A stretch of 64,000 nucleotides of DNA from JBCCXZ01 sp965228005 (GCA_965228005.1 CBDDGV010000003.1:248001-312000), one strand, 5' to 3'. Counted from the stretch's first letter, positions 46,945 through 56,251 are shown. Translations and numbers: made by a program. The notes: generated by a model from the letters alone, not told the origin.

Positions 46945-47732
46945 TGGACGACACGGTGCGTAAGCAGCTAATGACCCACGTCGAAAAGTGCGTCCGCCCC
47001 GTCCGCGCCACCAACACCCGCAAAGACCGCATGCGGCGGGAGCTGCTCGCGCACATCACCGAAGTCTACGAGCGAGAGTCGAGCCACATCGTAGAACCGT
47101 CGGAAGCCGCCGCCAGGGCCGTGCAACGGTTCGGCGACCCCGCGGTGATCCGCGGCGAGTTGCAGAGCTCGGTGCCGACCGTTGAGCGGTTCCTCTGCCG
47201 GCCGATCGCTCCCGACCTGCAGGACCGGTTTGCTCGCCGTCCGGGCGAGACCGCTTGGCAGCAGACGCTGCGTCGCGCCGCCGTTGCCGGATTGGCGTGC
47301 TTCGCCGCCTTCGTGGTGCTGACGCCGCTGCCGGCCGTTGAAGCCTGGGCCGCCGGCAACCCCGTCGACGCGAGGCTGCTCAAGAAGTGCAGCCTGCTCG
47401 TCTTCATGGCGCTGGTAGGCTCACTTGGGTCGTACGCCGCCCAACTCATCAGCTACTGGAAGCTCTCCGCCGCGGTTGAATACGGGCGATTCAGCCAGAG
47501 ATCTCTGGCCGTCTCGCTCGCGGCCACGGCGGGTGCTTCATGCTTCCTGATGCTCATCCTGGCGGCCTGCAACTGGACGAACCGCGTCACGGTCTTCGAC
47601 CCAACCAGTCCGTGGCTCTTGGGCGGTATCCTGCTTGGCTCGGCCATCGTGTTCGAGGCCGTCTCCCAGCTCGGGGTCGTCGACTTCATCCGCAACGAAG
47701 AGTGGGAGAGCTTGCAGCTCGACGGCCGTTAA
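46944..47732 (+). CDS. HAAS-domain membrane protein coupled to PadR
   Basis: A 262-residue protein. Residues about 1-80 (KQLMTHVEKCVRPVRA, DRMRRELLAHITEVYERES, EAAARAVQRFGDPAVIRGEL) match the HAAS signalling domain that commonly occurs as a permease prefix next to PadR regulators. Four membrane segments follow. Its ATG overlaps the padR stop (TGATG), so the two are coupled and probably form a sensor-repressor unit. The signal is unknown. It overlaps the convergent acetyltransferase gene by 4 nt. Confidence 0.8.
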   Translation: MDDTVRKQLMTHVEKCVRPVRATNTRKDRMRRELLAHITEVYERESSHIVEPSEAAARAVQRFGDPAVIRGELQSSVPTVERFLCRPIAPDLQDRFARRPGETAWQQTLRRAAVAGLACFAAFVVLTPLPAVEAWAAGNPVDARLLKKCSLLVFMALVGSLGSYAAQLISYWKLSAAVEYGRFSQRSLAVSLAATAGASCFLMLILAACNWTNRVTVFDPTSPWLLGGILLGSAIVFEAVSQLGVVDFIRNEEWESLQLDGR

Positions 47733-48178
47733 TGATGCAGGCCCTCGTCCGGATGGAGTAGCAGACCCACATCCGTCGCATGCTCCTGGTCGGCAAAGAT
47801 CGCCATCGCAGTCGCCATCCGACGGAAACCCAACGCCTCGTAGAACCCCTCTTTGCCTGGGTTCGCATAGAGGATCACCTTCCGGTGACCCTCCGATTGT
47901 TTCACCAGCCGTGAGACAATTTCTTTGCCGATGCCCCGCGCCTGAAAGTCGGGGTGCACCGCCACGTCGCAGAGGTAAGAGCAGTCGAGCCCGTCCGCCA
48001 ACGCCCGCCCCGCCGCGACGACCCTCTCCCCGTCGCGGACGAACCACTTGTAGCGGCTGTTGTTGAACACTTCTTCCAAGAAGGCCGGCGATTTATCCCC
48101 CAGCGGCGCCACCCGGTACAGCTCGGAGAGCGCCCTCCAATCAACGCCGTCTGTAGTGTTGTTCCAGTCGAGTTTCAT
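47729..48178 (-). CDS. GNAT family N-acetyltransferase
   Basis: A 149-residue acetyltransferase. The acetyl-CoA-binding pyrophosphate loop is DFQARGIGKEIVSRLVKQSEG with the preceding strand SYLCDVAVHP, and the C-terminal region GFYEALGFRRM is typical of the family. The substrate is unknown. The gene is convergent with the HAAS gene and overlaps it by 4 nt. Confidence 0.88.
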   Translation of the reverse strand: MKLDWNNTTDGVDWRALSELYRVAPLGDKSPAFLEEVFNNSRYKWFVRDGERVVAAGRALADGLDCSYLCDVAVHPDFQARGIGKEIVSRLVKQSEGHRKVILYANPGKEGFYEALGFRRMATAMAIFADQEHATDVGLLLHPDEGLHH

Positions 48179-48261
48179 GCTGGGGTCTCAGCTCAAGCGA
48201 ATCCACCGGTTCTCGGCGTCGCCGGGTCGTCGCAAACGATGGAAGCTACTGGCTATGCATT

Positions 48262-48311
48262 GGATACGGGGCGGCCGCCATCGGGCGGGCCGCCCCCATT
48301 GTTGCGTATCC
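48262..48311. terminator. Hairpin downstream of the DUF4139 gene
   Basis: GGATACG and GGGCGGCC pair with GGCCGCCC and CGTATCC to form a strong bipartite stem with an asymmetric bulge (CATTGTTG) on one side. It lies 70 nt beyond the stop of the minus-strand DUF4139 gene and before the acetyltransferase gene, so it probably ends that transcript. No T-run is present. Confidence 0.5.
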
Positions 48312-48382
48312 GAGCGATCGAAGGGAACACGACCACGAACCACGCCAATGATTGGCTGCGGGACTAGCGTGCGACCAGGAAA

Positions 48383-50077
48383 TCAGTTGGACGGCACGTA
48401 ACGCTCGTACTCGTACCGCAGCGTGACCTTCTCGCCCGCGTCCAGCTCGAGGTCCCAACGGATCTCACCGGCCCGCTCGGTGAGTTTGAGCTTGCTCGCG
48501 TCGGTCGACAGCTGGCCGTCGTGGTCGGCCTCCAGGGGTCGGCCGGGTACCGGGTTCTTGACGCTGACGCTCACAGGGTTCTTCTCGAAGTTGGTCAGCG
48601 TGATCTCGCCCTCGAGCGTTACTAGGTCGTAGTAGGTGCGGTGCACGGAGTAGGTCTTGAGCGCACGGTCGCTCTCCCGCTCGCGCTTGGCTTGAACGAT
48701 GTTCACCGCCGCCGTCACGGGCACCTCGGCCTTGCCGCCCTGCGGGGTGTACTTCAGCAGGTCTTCACTCAGGGGCCGCCCGTCGCTCATGGTCAGGCAC
48801 GCGCCGGTCGTCCAGGCCGACTCCGTGTTGTTCTCGAACCTCAGGTGGTGCCGGACCCGTTCCGGGAACTCCAGGCGGTAGACGTGGGAGTACCGTACCC
48901 TGGTCGTGAACAGGTGCACGATCGCCTTCTCGCCCTTCCGCAGGGTCATGTCCTTCTTGGTGTAGACCGTGTAGTCCGACGCCGAGGCGGAGTCGTCCAG
49001 GTCCAAGAGCGAGTGCATCCGGGCGGTGTTGTCGCCCCGTCCGGCCCCTCCGCCATAGCCGCCGTAGCCCCCGTACCCGCCGAACGGCCCGTCACCGTCC
49101 TGGGGAGAGGTCCTTGAGTTCGACACGATCCCGCCCCGGGTCGCGATCTCCCGCGACAGTTTGCCGTCGGCCAGCGCCGAGCCGAGGGTCCGGATCATCT
49201 GACCAACCACGATCGGCGCCTTGTACTGCGAGTGAGCGAAGTGCGGCACGCCGACCACCAGGTGCAGGTCGGCGTGGATCAAGTCCTCCGCGTCGTTGAC
49301 CACCGTCCCGCGGAGCGTCAGCTCGGCGGTCTCGTCGTCGATCAGGCGGACCGTGTAGTCCGGAATCCAGGTGATGCCCCCCCGCAGGTAGGCCATGCCG
49401 ATCCGCGCACGGTCCTCGGCCCGCTCCTCCGGTCGGTCGATGTGCACCCTGATGGGCAGCTCGACCACCCGCATGCTCATCACGGAGGCAACCGGCGCCG
49501 CGAGGCTGTTCTTGCCCGAGTCGATTACCGCGAACTCCTGGCCCACGGTAAGCAGCTCGCCGGTAGCCTGACGCACCGATCCGTGGTGCCGGTACGCTAG
49601 CGCGACCTTCAGGCCGCGGCTCGCTTCGAGCCGCTCGCGCTTCACGGCCGTGTCGTCCGGAGCGTCGACCCCGTTGAACTCGACCAACTCGCCCTTGCCC
49701 GACCCGAGCAGGTCCACCGTCTCGCCTTCCTCGAGCGCGTAGACGCCGAACGTGCCGAAGGCCGCGGGCGGCAGCGGGCCCGAGACGCACCAGCCGTCCC
49801 GCAACGCTACTTCGCCCTCACGCACGAAGAACCCCATGCCGTTCTTGAATACCGCCGCCGAACGGGTCGCAGGCTCCCAGACGTGCGGATTGCCCTTGGC
49901 TTCGTCGCCAACCGACGCCGCCCCCGACGCAGCCGAGGCAGCGATGGAGCAGCGCGGCGCCCCGATGAGCACGGCCAAGCCGAGCCCTAGCAGCCGCCAG
50001 CCAAACCAACCCGGCGCTGCAAACCTGCGTGAACCTGAAGAAACATGACGAGAACGCCCCCTTGACCCATGACGCAT
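48383..50077 (-). CDS. DUF4139 domain exported protein
   Basis: A 564-residue protein with a signal-type N-terminus (about residues 20-50, WRLLGLGLAVLIGA). The C-terminal part carries the DUF4139 pattern (GGITWIPDYTVRLIDDETAELTLRGTVVNDAEDL ... YSHVYRLEFPERVRHHLRFENNTESAW, then KLTERAGEIRWDLELDAGEKVTLRYEY). The domain occurs in mucoidy inhibitor-like and other surface proteins of unknown activity. A Gly/Tyr repeat (GGYGGYGGYGGG) sits in the middle. The ATG at 50077 is preceded by GGAGGCAAGG, so the longer open frame to 50236 is rejected. Confidence 0.75.
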   Translation of the reverse strand: MRHGSRGRSRHVSSGSRRFAAPGWFGWRLLGLGLAVLIGAPRCSIAASAASGAASVGDEAKGNPHVWEPATRSAAVFKNGMGFFVREGEVALRDGWCVSGPLPPAAFGTFGVYALEEGETVDLLGSGKGELVEFNGVDAPDDTAVKRERLEASRGLKVALAYRHHGSVRQATGELLTVGQEFAVIDSGKNSLAAPVASVMSMRVVELPIRVHIDRPEERAEDRARIGMAYLRGGITWIPDYTVRLIDDETAELTLRGTVVNDAEDLIHADLHLVVGVPHFAHSQYKAPIVVGQMIRTLGSALADGKLSREIATRGGIVSNSRTSPQDGDGPFGGYGGYGGYGGGAGRGDNTARMHSLLDLDDSASASDYTVYTKKDMTLRKGEKAIVHLFTTRVRYSHVYRLEFPERVRHHLRFENNTESAWTTGACLTMSDGRPLSEDLLKYTPQGGKAEVPVTAAVNIVQAKRERESDRALKTYSVHRTYYDLVTLEGEITLTNFEKNPVSVSVKNPVPGRPLEADHDGQLSTDASKLKLTERAGEIRWDLELDAGEKVTLRYEYERYVPSN

Positions 50078-50714
50078 GACCTTGCCTCCAGTGAAGAGAG
50101 TAGGCGAACGCCAATGTGCACCGGGCATCAGCCGACAGCAGGCCTCTTCGTCCGGCGGAGCGGCTGCGAGTCTCCGCGAGAATCGCCCGCGTGCTCTGCC
50201 GAGACGGCGCCCCTGCCTAGGAGGGCCCGGAGTCACAGCGACGATCGCAGCCAGGGGTGTTGCTGTTCCGAGGCAACACCAACTCCGCGAATTCTAGGCA
50301 CGCATCGGCGCGTGGTCGAGCAATACCTGAAGCGGATAGTATAGGAATGAGCTCATATCCTTCTGCTTTCCCGCGCTATCCGTGCGAAGCGGTTCTTTTC
50401 GAACGGTGTGTGCCCACCCACCCCCGCTGCTCACCGAGTGCGCCGTCCCGACTCCACGTTCGTAGTCGAGTGTCCCTTACGGTTCTCCTTTGCCGAGTTC
50501 GGCCCCAACAAAGAACGGGAGAGCTTTCAACTCGATGACTCTGAAGACGCCAGGGCACTCGTCCCACTCCAGATCCGACAGTTCCGTCAACTTGTCTTGT
50601 CCTTGAATTCCGCCTCCTCCGTCGCAATGCGAGGTGGCCCCTCGCGAACAGAGGGCGAATGCGTCCTTGTTCCGTAAGCCTATTGTGTGCAACGACTTAC
50701 GGAATCGCATCTAG

Positions 50715-50770
50715 CAGACCCCCGAGTGAGCACGTTAGGGTTTACCCTAACGTGCTCACTCGGGGGTCTG
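50715..50770. repeat. Perfect 27-bp-arm palindrome
   Basis: CAGACCCCCGAGTGAGCACG and following TTAGGGT (50715-50741) is exactly complementary to the 27 bases after a 2-nt TT centre (50744-50770). An uninterrupted 27-bp stem without T-run is unlike an ordinary terminator. It resembles the core of a mobile-element end or a REP-like repeat; a genome-wide count is needed. Confidence 0.95.
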
Positions 50771-50838
50771 GATGAGTAGGTTTTTTGTTGACTCAAGCCA
50801 CCTACGGCCCGATACTTCTTGAGAGAAGAGCCATAAGT

Positions 50839-50906
50839 CCGCGGGGCTGTTCCGGGTGTTCCCTCCCATGGTGTTGGCTAAGCCCGGAAGAACAACACCC
50901 CCGCGG
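50839..50906. terminator. Imperfect hairpin next to the DUF3800 stop codon
   Basis: CCGCGGGG-CTGTT (50839 onward) pairs imperfectly with AACAACACCCCCGCGG (50891-50906), directly beyond the stop of the minus-strand DUF3800 gene. An inner pair (CCGGG/CCCGG) strengthens the stem. It may end that transcript. Confidence 0.4.
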
Positions 50907-51578
50907 CTACTCTTCCATTCTTAGGTGATATTCGTCGTCGAGATGAACCTTTTCTCGGTAGACATCGAGCCAAGCGTGGTCGTTCCTCTCACGGCTGCGA
51001 AAAATACCCCAACAGAACAAATCCACTGCGCTTAAACACCGCTCTACGGTCGATTGTCTGTGGTAGATATTGATGGGGGCCTCGGGGCTAACTCGACCTT
51101 CTAGCTCGTTCTCCAAGTGTCGGTTGAATACCTCGATCTCGCGGCTTGCTTTTGACTTGTCAACGACTAGCGTCACAGCCTCATCGTCGGGCGCAAAAGG
51201 TATCCCCGAAAGAACTCGACTAGCTAAATAGTTATAGAGACGGTCCTTTTCGAGCACACCCCTTTCAAACCCACGTGCGATCCTTCGCTTGTTCATTGTG
51301 ATCGCATAAACGCCAAACTCTTCGCTCTCGATCTTGGAATAGAAGTACCTCTTTACTTCGATTGCGGTATTGGAGCCCTTGAGCTCTTGTTTTGGGTGTT
51401 TCTTCTTCTTGCGGTTGATCTTGCGACGTAGCGTGACTTCAACTCCCTTCTCAATCGCTCTGACGGAGCCTGGGTGACTCATTGCGAGAATCGCGATCGT
51501 CAAATAGTTCGAAGGATTCCTCTGCTCGAAATTGAATCCGAGGTCTCCGCTCTCGTCTAGGAAGAGATGCCAGTGCAT
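50907..51578 (-). CDS. DUF3800 domain protein
   Basis: A 223-residue protein beginning LFLDESGDLGF, the conserved metal-binding-type Asp/Glu start of DUF3800, followed by helices with KRYFYSKIES and VVDKSKASREIEVFNRHLE. The family is thought to be RNase H-like nucleases, and such genes often lie near mobile or defence genes. Codon use and base composition are visibly more A/T-rich than in neighbouring genes, which suggests recent transfer. No partner gene is nearby; the flanking palindrome and hairpin are the only oddities. Confidence 0.8.
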   Translation of the reverse strand: MHWHLFLDESGDLGFNFEQRNPSNYLTIAILAMSHPGSVRAIEKGVEVTLRRKINRKKKKHPKQELKGSNTAIEVKRYFYSKIESEEFGVYAITMNKRRIARGFERGVLEKDRLYNYLASRVLSGIPFAPDDEAVTLVVDKSKASREIEVFNRHLENELEGRVSPEAPINIYHRQSTVERCLSAVDLFCWGIFRSRERNDHAWLDVYREKVHLDDEYHLRMEE

Positions 51579-51632
51579 GGGACTTACCAGCGGTAAATCT
51601 AAATCTCGGAAGGCGTTTCCAGGAAAGTAGAT

Positions 51633-52187
51633 TCACTTGGTGGACGATTCAGATTCCGCCAGGTACAAGTCCTTCAGCCGCACGTAGTTCCCCGGCGAGT
51701 AGCGGAAGAACTCCCGCTCGCGGTCGGTCACCGGCCGGGCCTGCTTGCAGGGGTTGCCGACGTACACGTAGCCGCTCTCGAGCCGCTTGCCCGGCGGCAC
51801 CAGCGTGCCGGCGCCCACCAGCACCTCGTCTTCAATCACCGCGCCGTCGTTGACGATCGCGCCGATGCCGATCAGCACCCGGTCGCCCACCGTGCAGCCG
51901 TGCACCACCGCCGAGTGGCCGATCACCACGTCCTCGCCGATCGTCAGCGGCCAACCGTCCGGGTTGAACTCCCCCGCGTGCGTGATGTGCAGCACCGCGT
52001 TGTCCTGCACGTTGCTGCGCGCCCCCACGCGGATGCGGTGCATGTCGCCGCGGATAACCGCCCCCGGCCAGACGGAAACGTCGTCCCCCAGCACCACGTC
52101 GCCCAGCACCATCGCCATCGGGTCGACGTACACCCGCTCGCCCAGGGTCGGCGTGATGCCGCGGTAGGTCCGGATCGAATCAGCCAT
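51633..52187 (-). CDS. Gamma-carbonic anhydrase-like left-handed beta-helix protein
   Basis: A 184-residue protein with hexapeptide repeats (VYVDPMAMVLGDVVLGDDVSVWPGAVIRGDM, RSNVQDNAVLHITHAG, VIGHSAVVHGCTVGDRVLIGIGAIV). Three His residues typical of the metal site are visible in VLHITHAG, GHSAVVHG. This YrdA/CaiE-type family includes active and inactive enzymes. Overlaps the upstream acetyltransferase gene by 8 nt and is probably co-transcribed. Confidence 0.85.
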   Translation of the reverse strand: MADSIRTYRGITPTLGERVYVDPMAMVLGDVVLGDDVSVWPGAVIRGDMHRIRVGARSNVQDNAVLHITHAGEFNPDGWPLTIGEDVVIGHSAVVHGCTVGDRVLIGIGAIVNDGAVIEDEVLVGAGTLVPPGKRLESGYVYVGNPCKQARPVTDREREFFRYSPGNYVRLKDLYLAESESSTK

Positions 52188-52641
52188 CGCTTGGTTCCTC
52201 GTCTAGGTTCTCTTCGTCCAAACGCTTTTCGTAGAAGTGCTTCGCGATCCCGTGCGGGTAGCCTTCGAACCTGCACACTTCGCGGTACCCCAGCCGCTCG
52301 TAGAGACTCGGCGCCTGGAAGCTGAACGTGTTCAGCATCATCACCGTGCAGCCCCGCTCCAGCGCGGCCGTCTCCATCTGCCGCACCAGCTCCGCGCCGA
52401 TCCCCCGGCCCCGGTGCGCCTCGTCGACCCACAGGATGTCGAGAGAGCACCGGCCGCCCCAGGTCTCCGCCAGCGCACCGCCGATCACCCCGCCCGAGGG
52501 CAGGCGAACAAAGCACTTCAGAGGCCGGATCTCCCCCGTCGCCAGGTACGGGGCGTTGTGTGCACGCAGCCCGGCGTAAACGACCGCGACCTCCGCCTCG
52601 GCCGGATCCTCCGTCGTTTGCCAAACCAGGTTGTCGCCCAT
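52180..52641 (-). CDS. GNAT family N-acetyltransferase, second copy
   Basis: A 153-residue acetyltransferase. The acetyl-CoA loop reads DILWVDEAHRGRGIGAELVRQME, then CTVMMLNTFSFQAPSLYERLGYREV. The substrate is unknown. Its 3' end overlaps the gamma-carbonic anhydrase-like gene by 8 nt. The ATG at 52641 gives the family start. Confidence 0.85.
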   Translation of the reverse strand: MGDNLVWQTTEDPAEAEVAVVYAGLRAHNAPYLATGEIRPLKCFVRLPSGGVIGGALAETWGGRCSLDILWVDEAHRGRGIGAELVRQMETAALERGCTVMMLNTFSFQAPSLYERLGYREVCRFEGYPHGIAKHFYEKRLDEENLDEEPSDG

Positions 52642-52840
52642 CGCTAGCTGCCCACGGCCAGGGGAGATACGCCCCCTATGTTACCGGGTCCGCCGCCCGC
52701 CGGAATCGGGTCGGAACGGCCCCGCCGATCTGCTAAATTGCCAGATCAATCCAACCCCAACCCCGGCGACAGGGCCCCCGCCAACAGCGGCAGCCCCCGC
52801 CGATCAACGCTCAGCGTCCACCTTTCGCAGGACTCTCTCT

Positions 52841-54199
52841 ATGAAAATCGCGGTCATCGGCACCGGATACGTCGGCCTGGTCACCGGCACCTGCTTCGCC
52901 GACAGCGGCAACGACGTCACCTGCGTCGATATCGACGAGGCCAAGGTCGAGGCCCTCCGCCGCTGCGAGATCCCCATCTACGAGCCCGGCCTGGCCGACA
53001 TGGTCCGCCACAACACCGAGGCGAAGCGGCTTACCTTCACCACCGACACCCCGTCGGCCGTCAAGCCGGCCGAGGTCGTCTACCTCGCCGTCGGCACCCC
53101 GCAGGGCCACGACGGCGCCGCCGACCTCTCCGCCATGTGGGCCGTTGTGAAGGCCATCGGCCCGCACCTCCGCGAGGACGCCGTGGTGGTCACCAAGAGC
53201 ACCGTCCCGGTGGGCACCAACGCCCGTATCTCGGCGATGCTGCTGGAGATCACCGGCCGCGAGTGCGACGTCGCCTCCAACCCCGAGTTCCTCAAAGAGG
53301 GCGCCGCGATCGAGGACTTTGAGAAGCCCGACCGCGTGGTGGTCGGCGTACGCACCCAGCGGGCCGCCGACATCCTCCGCCAGCTCTACGCGCCCTACCT
53401 CCGCACCGAGAAGCCGTTCCTCACGATGACGCCCGAGAGCGCGGAGATGACCAAGTACGTGGCGAACGCCATGCTGGCCACCAAGATCAGCTTCATCAAC
53501 GAGATGGCCAACCTCTGCGAGCAGATGGGCGGCGACATCAACGACGTCCGCCGCGGCATCGGCCACGACTCCCGCATCGGGTTCGCCTTCCTCTTCCCCG
53601 GCGCCGGCTACGGCGGCAGCTGCTTCCCCAAGGACGTCCGGGCGCTCGCCTCGATGAGCAACGCCCACGGCGTCGAGCCCCGCATGCTGCACGCGGTCGA
53701 CGGGGTGAACGAACGCCAGAAGCGCGTCGTGCTCGACAAGGTCGAGCACCACTACGGGGCCGAGGAGCCGTCGCCCTCCAACCCCGCCCAGCCCTACGCC
53801 GGCAAGACGTTCGCCGTCTGGGGGCTGGCGTTCAAGCCCCGCACCGACGACATCCGCGAGGCCCCGGCGCTGGTGCTGCTCGACGCGCTGCTCACCAAGG
53901 GCGCCAAGATCCAGGCCCACGACCCCGAGGCGATGCCCAACGTCCGCGAGCACTTCGCCCCCCACGCCCACGCCGACAACCTCACGTTCGCCGAGAACCC
54001 CTACGACGCCACCGAGGGCGCCGACGCCCTGGTGATCATGACCGAGTGGAAGGACTACCACCGCCCCGACTGGGACAAGATCGCAACGGGGCTCAGCGAG
54101 CGAGTCGTCTTCGACGGACGCAACCTCTACGACACCGAGTACATGAAGAAGCGCGGCTTCACCTACCACAGCATCGGCCGCCCCGTGGCAAAGCCGTAA
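52841..54199 (+). CDS. ugd: UDP-glucose 6-dehydrogenase
   Basis: Ugd oxidises UDP-glucose to UDP-glucuronate with two NAD+, feeding polysaccharide and cell-wall synthesis. Visible motifs: KIAVIGTGYVGLVTGTCFAD (NAD-binding), FLKEGAAIEDFEKPDRVVVG, and the catalytic Cys in GAGYGGSCFPKDVRAL (about residue 261), then WGLAFKPRTDDIREAPAL. Length of 452 residues is normal. The ATG at 52841 starts the nucleotide-binding strand; the longer frame to 52631 overlaps the divergent gene region. Confidence 0.95.
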   Translation: MKIAVIGTGYVGLVTGTCFADSGNDVTCVDIDEAKVEALRRCEIPIYEPGLADMVRHNTEAKRLTFTTDTPSAVKPAEVVYLAVGTPQGHDGAADLSAMWAVVKAIGPHLREDAVVVTKSTVPVGTNARISAMLLEITGRECDVASNPEFLKEGAAIEDFEKPDRVVVGVRTQRAADILRQLYAPYLRTEKPFLTMTPESAEMTKYVANAMLATKISFINEMANLCEQMGGDINDVRRGIGHDSRIGFAFLFPGAGYGGSCFPKDVRALASMSNAHGVEPRMLHAVDGVNERQKRVVLDKVEHHYGAEEPSPSNPAQPYAGKTFAVWGLAFKPRTDDIREAPALVLLDALLTKGAKIQAHDPEAMPNVREHFAPHAHADNLTFAENPYDATEGADALVIMTEWKDYHRPDWDKIATGLSERVVFDGRNLYDTEYMKKRGFTYHSIGRPVAKP

Positions 54200-54250
54200 C
54201 AAGCCGCGACCCTCAGTCTTCAATCTGCAATCTTAGATCTTAAATCTCAG

Positions 54251-54751
54251 ATGCCTCCCCCTCCCGGCCCCGGCCAAGAATCCGTCTGGGACTACCCCCG
54301 CCCGCCGCGGCTGGAGCCGGTCTCCAAGCGCATCCGCGTCGTCGTTGCCGGCGTGACGCTGGCCGACAGCACCGGCGCCCACCGCGTGCTAGAGACCAGC
54401 CACCCGCCGGTCTACTACCTCCCGCCCGCGGACATCCAGATGGAACACCTCAAGCAGGCGGCCGGCACGTCGTTCTGTGAGTGGAAGGGCCGCGCCCGCT
54501 ATTACGATCTGAGGCTCAAGGCCGCAGACGGTGGGGAACTGTTCATCCCCAACATCGCCTGGTACTACCCGCGCCCGACGTCCCCCTTCGCCGCCATCGC
54601 CGACTGCCTTGCCTTCTACCCCAGCAAAGCGGACGCCTGCTACGTCGACGATGAGCAGGTCACCGCCCAAGAGGGCGACTTCTACGGCGGCTGGATCACC
54701 GCCGACATCGTCGGCCCCTTCAAAGGCCCGCCCGGTACCATGGGCTGGTAA
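54251..54751 (+). CDS. DUF427 domain protein
   Basis: A 166-residue protein with the DUF427 fold pattern: RIRVVVAGVTLADSTGAHRVLETSHPPVYYLP, AGTSFCEWKGRARYYDLRL and VDDEQVTAQEGDFYGGWIT. The family is widespread and unassigned; it lies 51 nt after ugd on the same strand. No signal peptide, so cytosolic. Confidence 0.88.
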   Translation: MPPPPGPGQESVWDYPRPPRLEPVSKRIRVVVAGVTLADSTGAHRVLETSHPPVYYLPPADIQMEHLKQAAGTSFCEWKGRARYYDLRLKAADGGELFIPNIAWYYPRPTSPFAAIADCLAFYPSKADACYVDDEQVTAQEGDFYGGWITADIVGPFKGPPGTMGW

Positions 54752-54841
54752 ACGCCCGGACGCAATCACACGGGGCTTGCAACCGGATGAGAGGCACTCT
54801 CCGAATCGAGGCAAAGCGCTTCGTACGGAAGCGACCGAGAC

Positions 54842-56251
54842 TCAGAGGTCTACAACCACCGTCAGCGTGCTGTCGGGCGGCAGCTCGACAGTGATGCGGA
54901 GTCCGTTGCCGTCCTTCTCAACGGTCGCATCGGAACGCTGTACCTCGACGGCCCCCGGTTCGCCCCGCTCGATGCTGCCGTAGTCAGTCGGTCGGCAGGC
55001 GATCGCCCGTGCGCTGTCGCCGTTCGCCGAGACGTTTGCGACGCGGACCGAACCCTGCGCCGGTTCGTCGCCGTCATTCGCAACGGCAACCACGAGCCGG
55101 TCGTCGGCCACGAATGCGGCCGCGTAGAGCGGCGAGCCGTCCTGCTCCGGCGGCGAGAGCACCCGCGCACCCGCCGGGATCTCCGGCAGCAGCGTCCCGA
55201 GCGACTTGTAGACCGGCTTGGGGCGGCCTTCCAAGTCGACCATGCCCCACGACTTCTCCTTCTCGTAGACCTCGCTCGGCTCGTCGTTCAGCTGCCACAA
55301 GAACGGTACTTGGATGCCGCTATTCAGCAGCGCGAGGGTGTTCTCGTAAACGCGGGCCGCGTACGGGACCGAGGCCGTTACGCTGTAGTACGCCAGGGCC
55401 TTGGAGGGGTCGACTCCGCCGAAGCGGTCGGCGTGCGGGTACTTCTTGCCGTGGAACGTGGTTTCCTTGGTGGCGTACTCGGTGATGAACAACGGCTTGT
55501 CGGGGTCTTTCGCGCGGGCGTTGTCGATGTAAGTGGGGATCTGGCTGTGCAGGACGTTGGCCCCGCCGTGGCCGAAGTCGCCGTCGTCCCAGGTGTGGCT
55601 CGACCAAGCGGAGTGGGCGCGGACGGCCTCCTCGTCCATGGCCGCGAACCACTGTTCGTTCGTGGCGTTCCAGTTAAGGTGCGTCAGCCCCGGGCCGACG
55701 ATGCCGACGTCGGAGAAGCCGCGGCGGTCGAGTTCCCGGCGGACCCGCTTCACGACGTCGTTGTAAGTCTCCGGCGGGATGCCGGTGCTCCACTCGCCGT
55801 TGGAATCAGGTTCGTTCATCAGCTCGATGAACGGCACGGGCATGCCGCGCTCGTGGAACGCCTGCACCTCGTTGGCCCACCACTGGGCGAAGCCCTCGCG
55901 GTCGCTCAGCAGCTGCCGCTGGTCCTCGAACTGCGGGGTCCGCCAGCTCATGAGCACCCACTTCACGCCGAGCTGGTTGGTGACGTGCCAGGTGGACTTC
56001 AGTTGGTTCCAGGAAGCGCTCTCCCGGCAGATGCGGATATAGCCAATGTTGAGGTCCTGCATCAGCTTCTTGAGGCTGATGTTGGGGTTGGAGTTGTACC
56101 CCCAAATCTGGGCGCCGAAGCCGAGCACCTCCTGCTGCTCACGCTGGGCGTCGAAGACAACCTCGACCGGCTCGGCCGCCGAGGCAGGGTAGTCGAGCAG
56201 AAGCGTCGCCGCCGCGGCGAGCAGGATTGCGGAGAGAGTGGTTCGCGCCAT
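54842..56251 (-). CDS. GH30-like clan-A glycoside hydrolase, exported
   Basis: A 469-residue secreted enzyme with a signal peptide ending near residue 25. The catalytic barrel shows QEVLGFGAQIWGYN, the acid/base Glu147 in LMNEPDS and the nucleophile Glu258 in LFITEYA, the arrangement of clan GH-A; the GFGAQ opening favours a GH30-like assignment. A C-terminal beta-sandwich domain of about 120 residues follows, as in GH30. It is the third gene of an operon after the SSS symporter and the GH130 enzyme. Likely a glycan-cleaving enzyme; the substrate is open. Confidence 0.75.
   Translation of the reverse strand: MARTTLSAILLAAAATLLLDYPASAAEPVEVVFDAQREQQEVLGFGAQIWGYNSNPNISLKKLMQDLNIGYIRICRESASWNQLKSTWHVTNQLGVKWVLMSWRTPQFEDQRQLLSDREGFAQWWANEVQAFHERGMPVPFIELMNEPDSNGEWSTGIPPETYNDVVKRVRRELDRRGFSDVGIVGPGLTHLNWNATNEQWFAAMDEEAVRAHSAWSSHTWDDGDFGHGGANVLHSQIPTYIDNARAKDPDKPLFITEYATKETTFHGKKYPHADRFGGVDPSKALAYYSVTASVPYAARVYENTLALLNSGIQVPFLWQLNDEPSEVYEKEKSWGMVDLEGRPKPVYKSLGTLLPEIPAGARVLSPPEQDGSPLYAAAFVADDRLVVAVANDGDEPAQGSVRVANVSANGDSARAIACRPTDYGSIERGEPGAVEVQRSDATVEKDGNGLRITVELPPDSTLTVVVDL

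Larger units (their letters stand above)
50078..50906. other. Large gene-free region with several hairpins
   Basis: Contains the DUF4139 promoter region, a hairpin (GGTGTTGC/GCAACACC, 50256-50280), the perfect palindrome at 50715-50770 and the stem at 50839-50906. An 89-codon open frame (50408-50677) shows no family resemblance and no clear ribosome site. Nothing else can be supported; it could hold a decayed mobile element. Confidence 0.35.

Noticed and set aside
50408..50677. 89-codon frame in the hairpin-rich gap
   Set aside because: No start signal and no recognisable domain; kept only as part of the gap description.
50715..50770. Palindrome as an ordinary Rho-independent terminator
   Set aside because: The stem is perfect over 27 bp, has a 2-nt loop and no T-run, and no gene ends directly before it on the plus strand.
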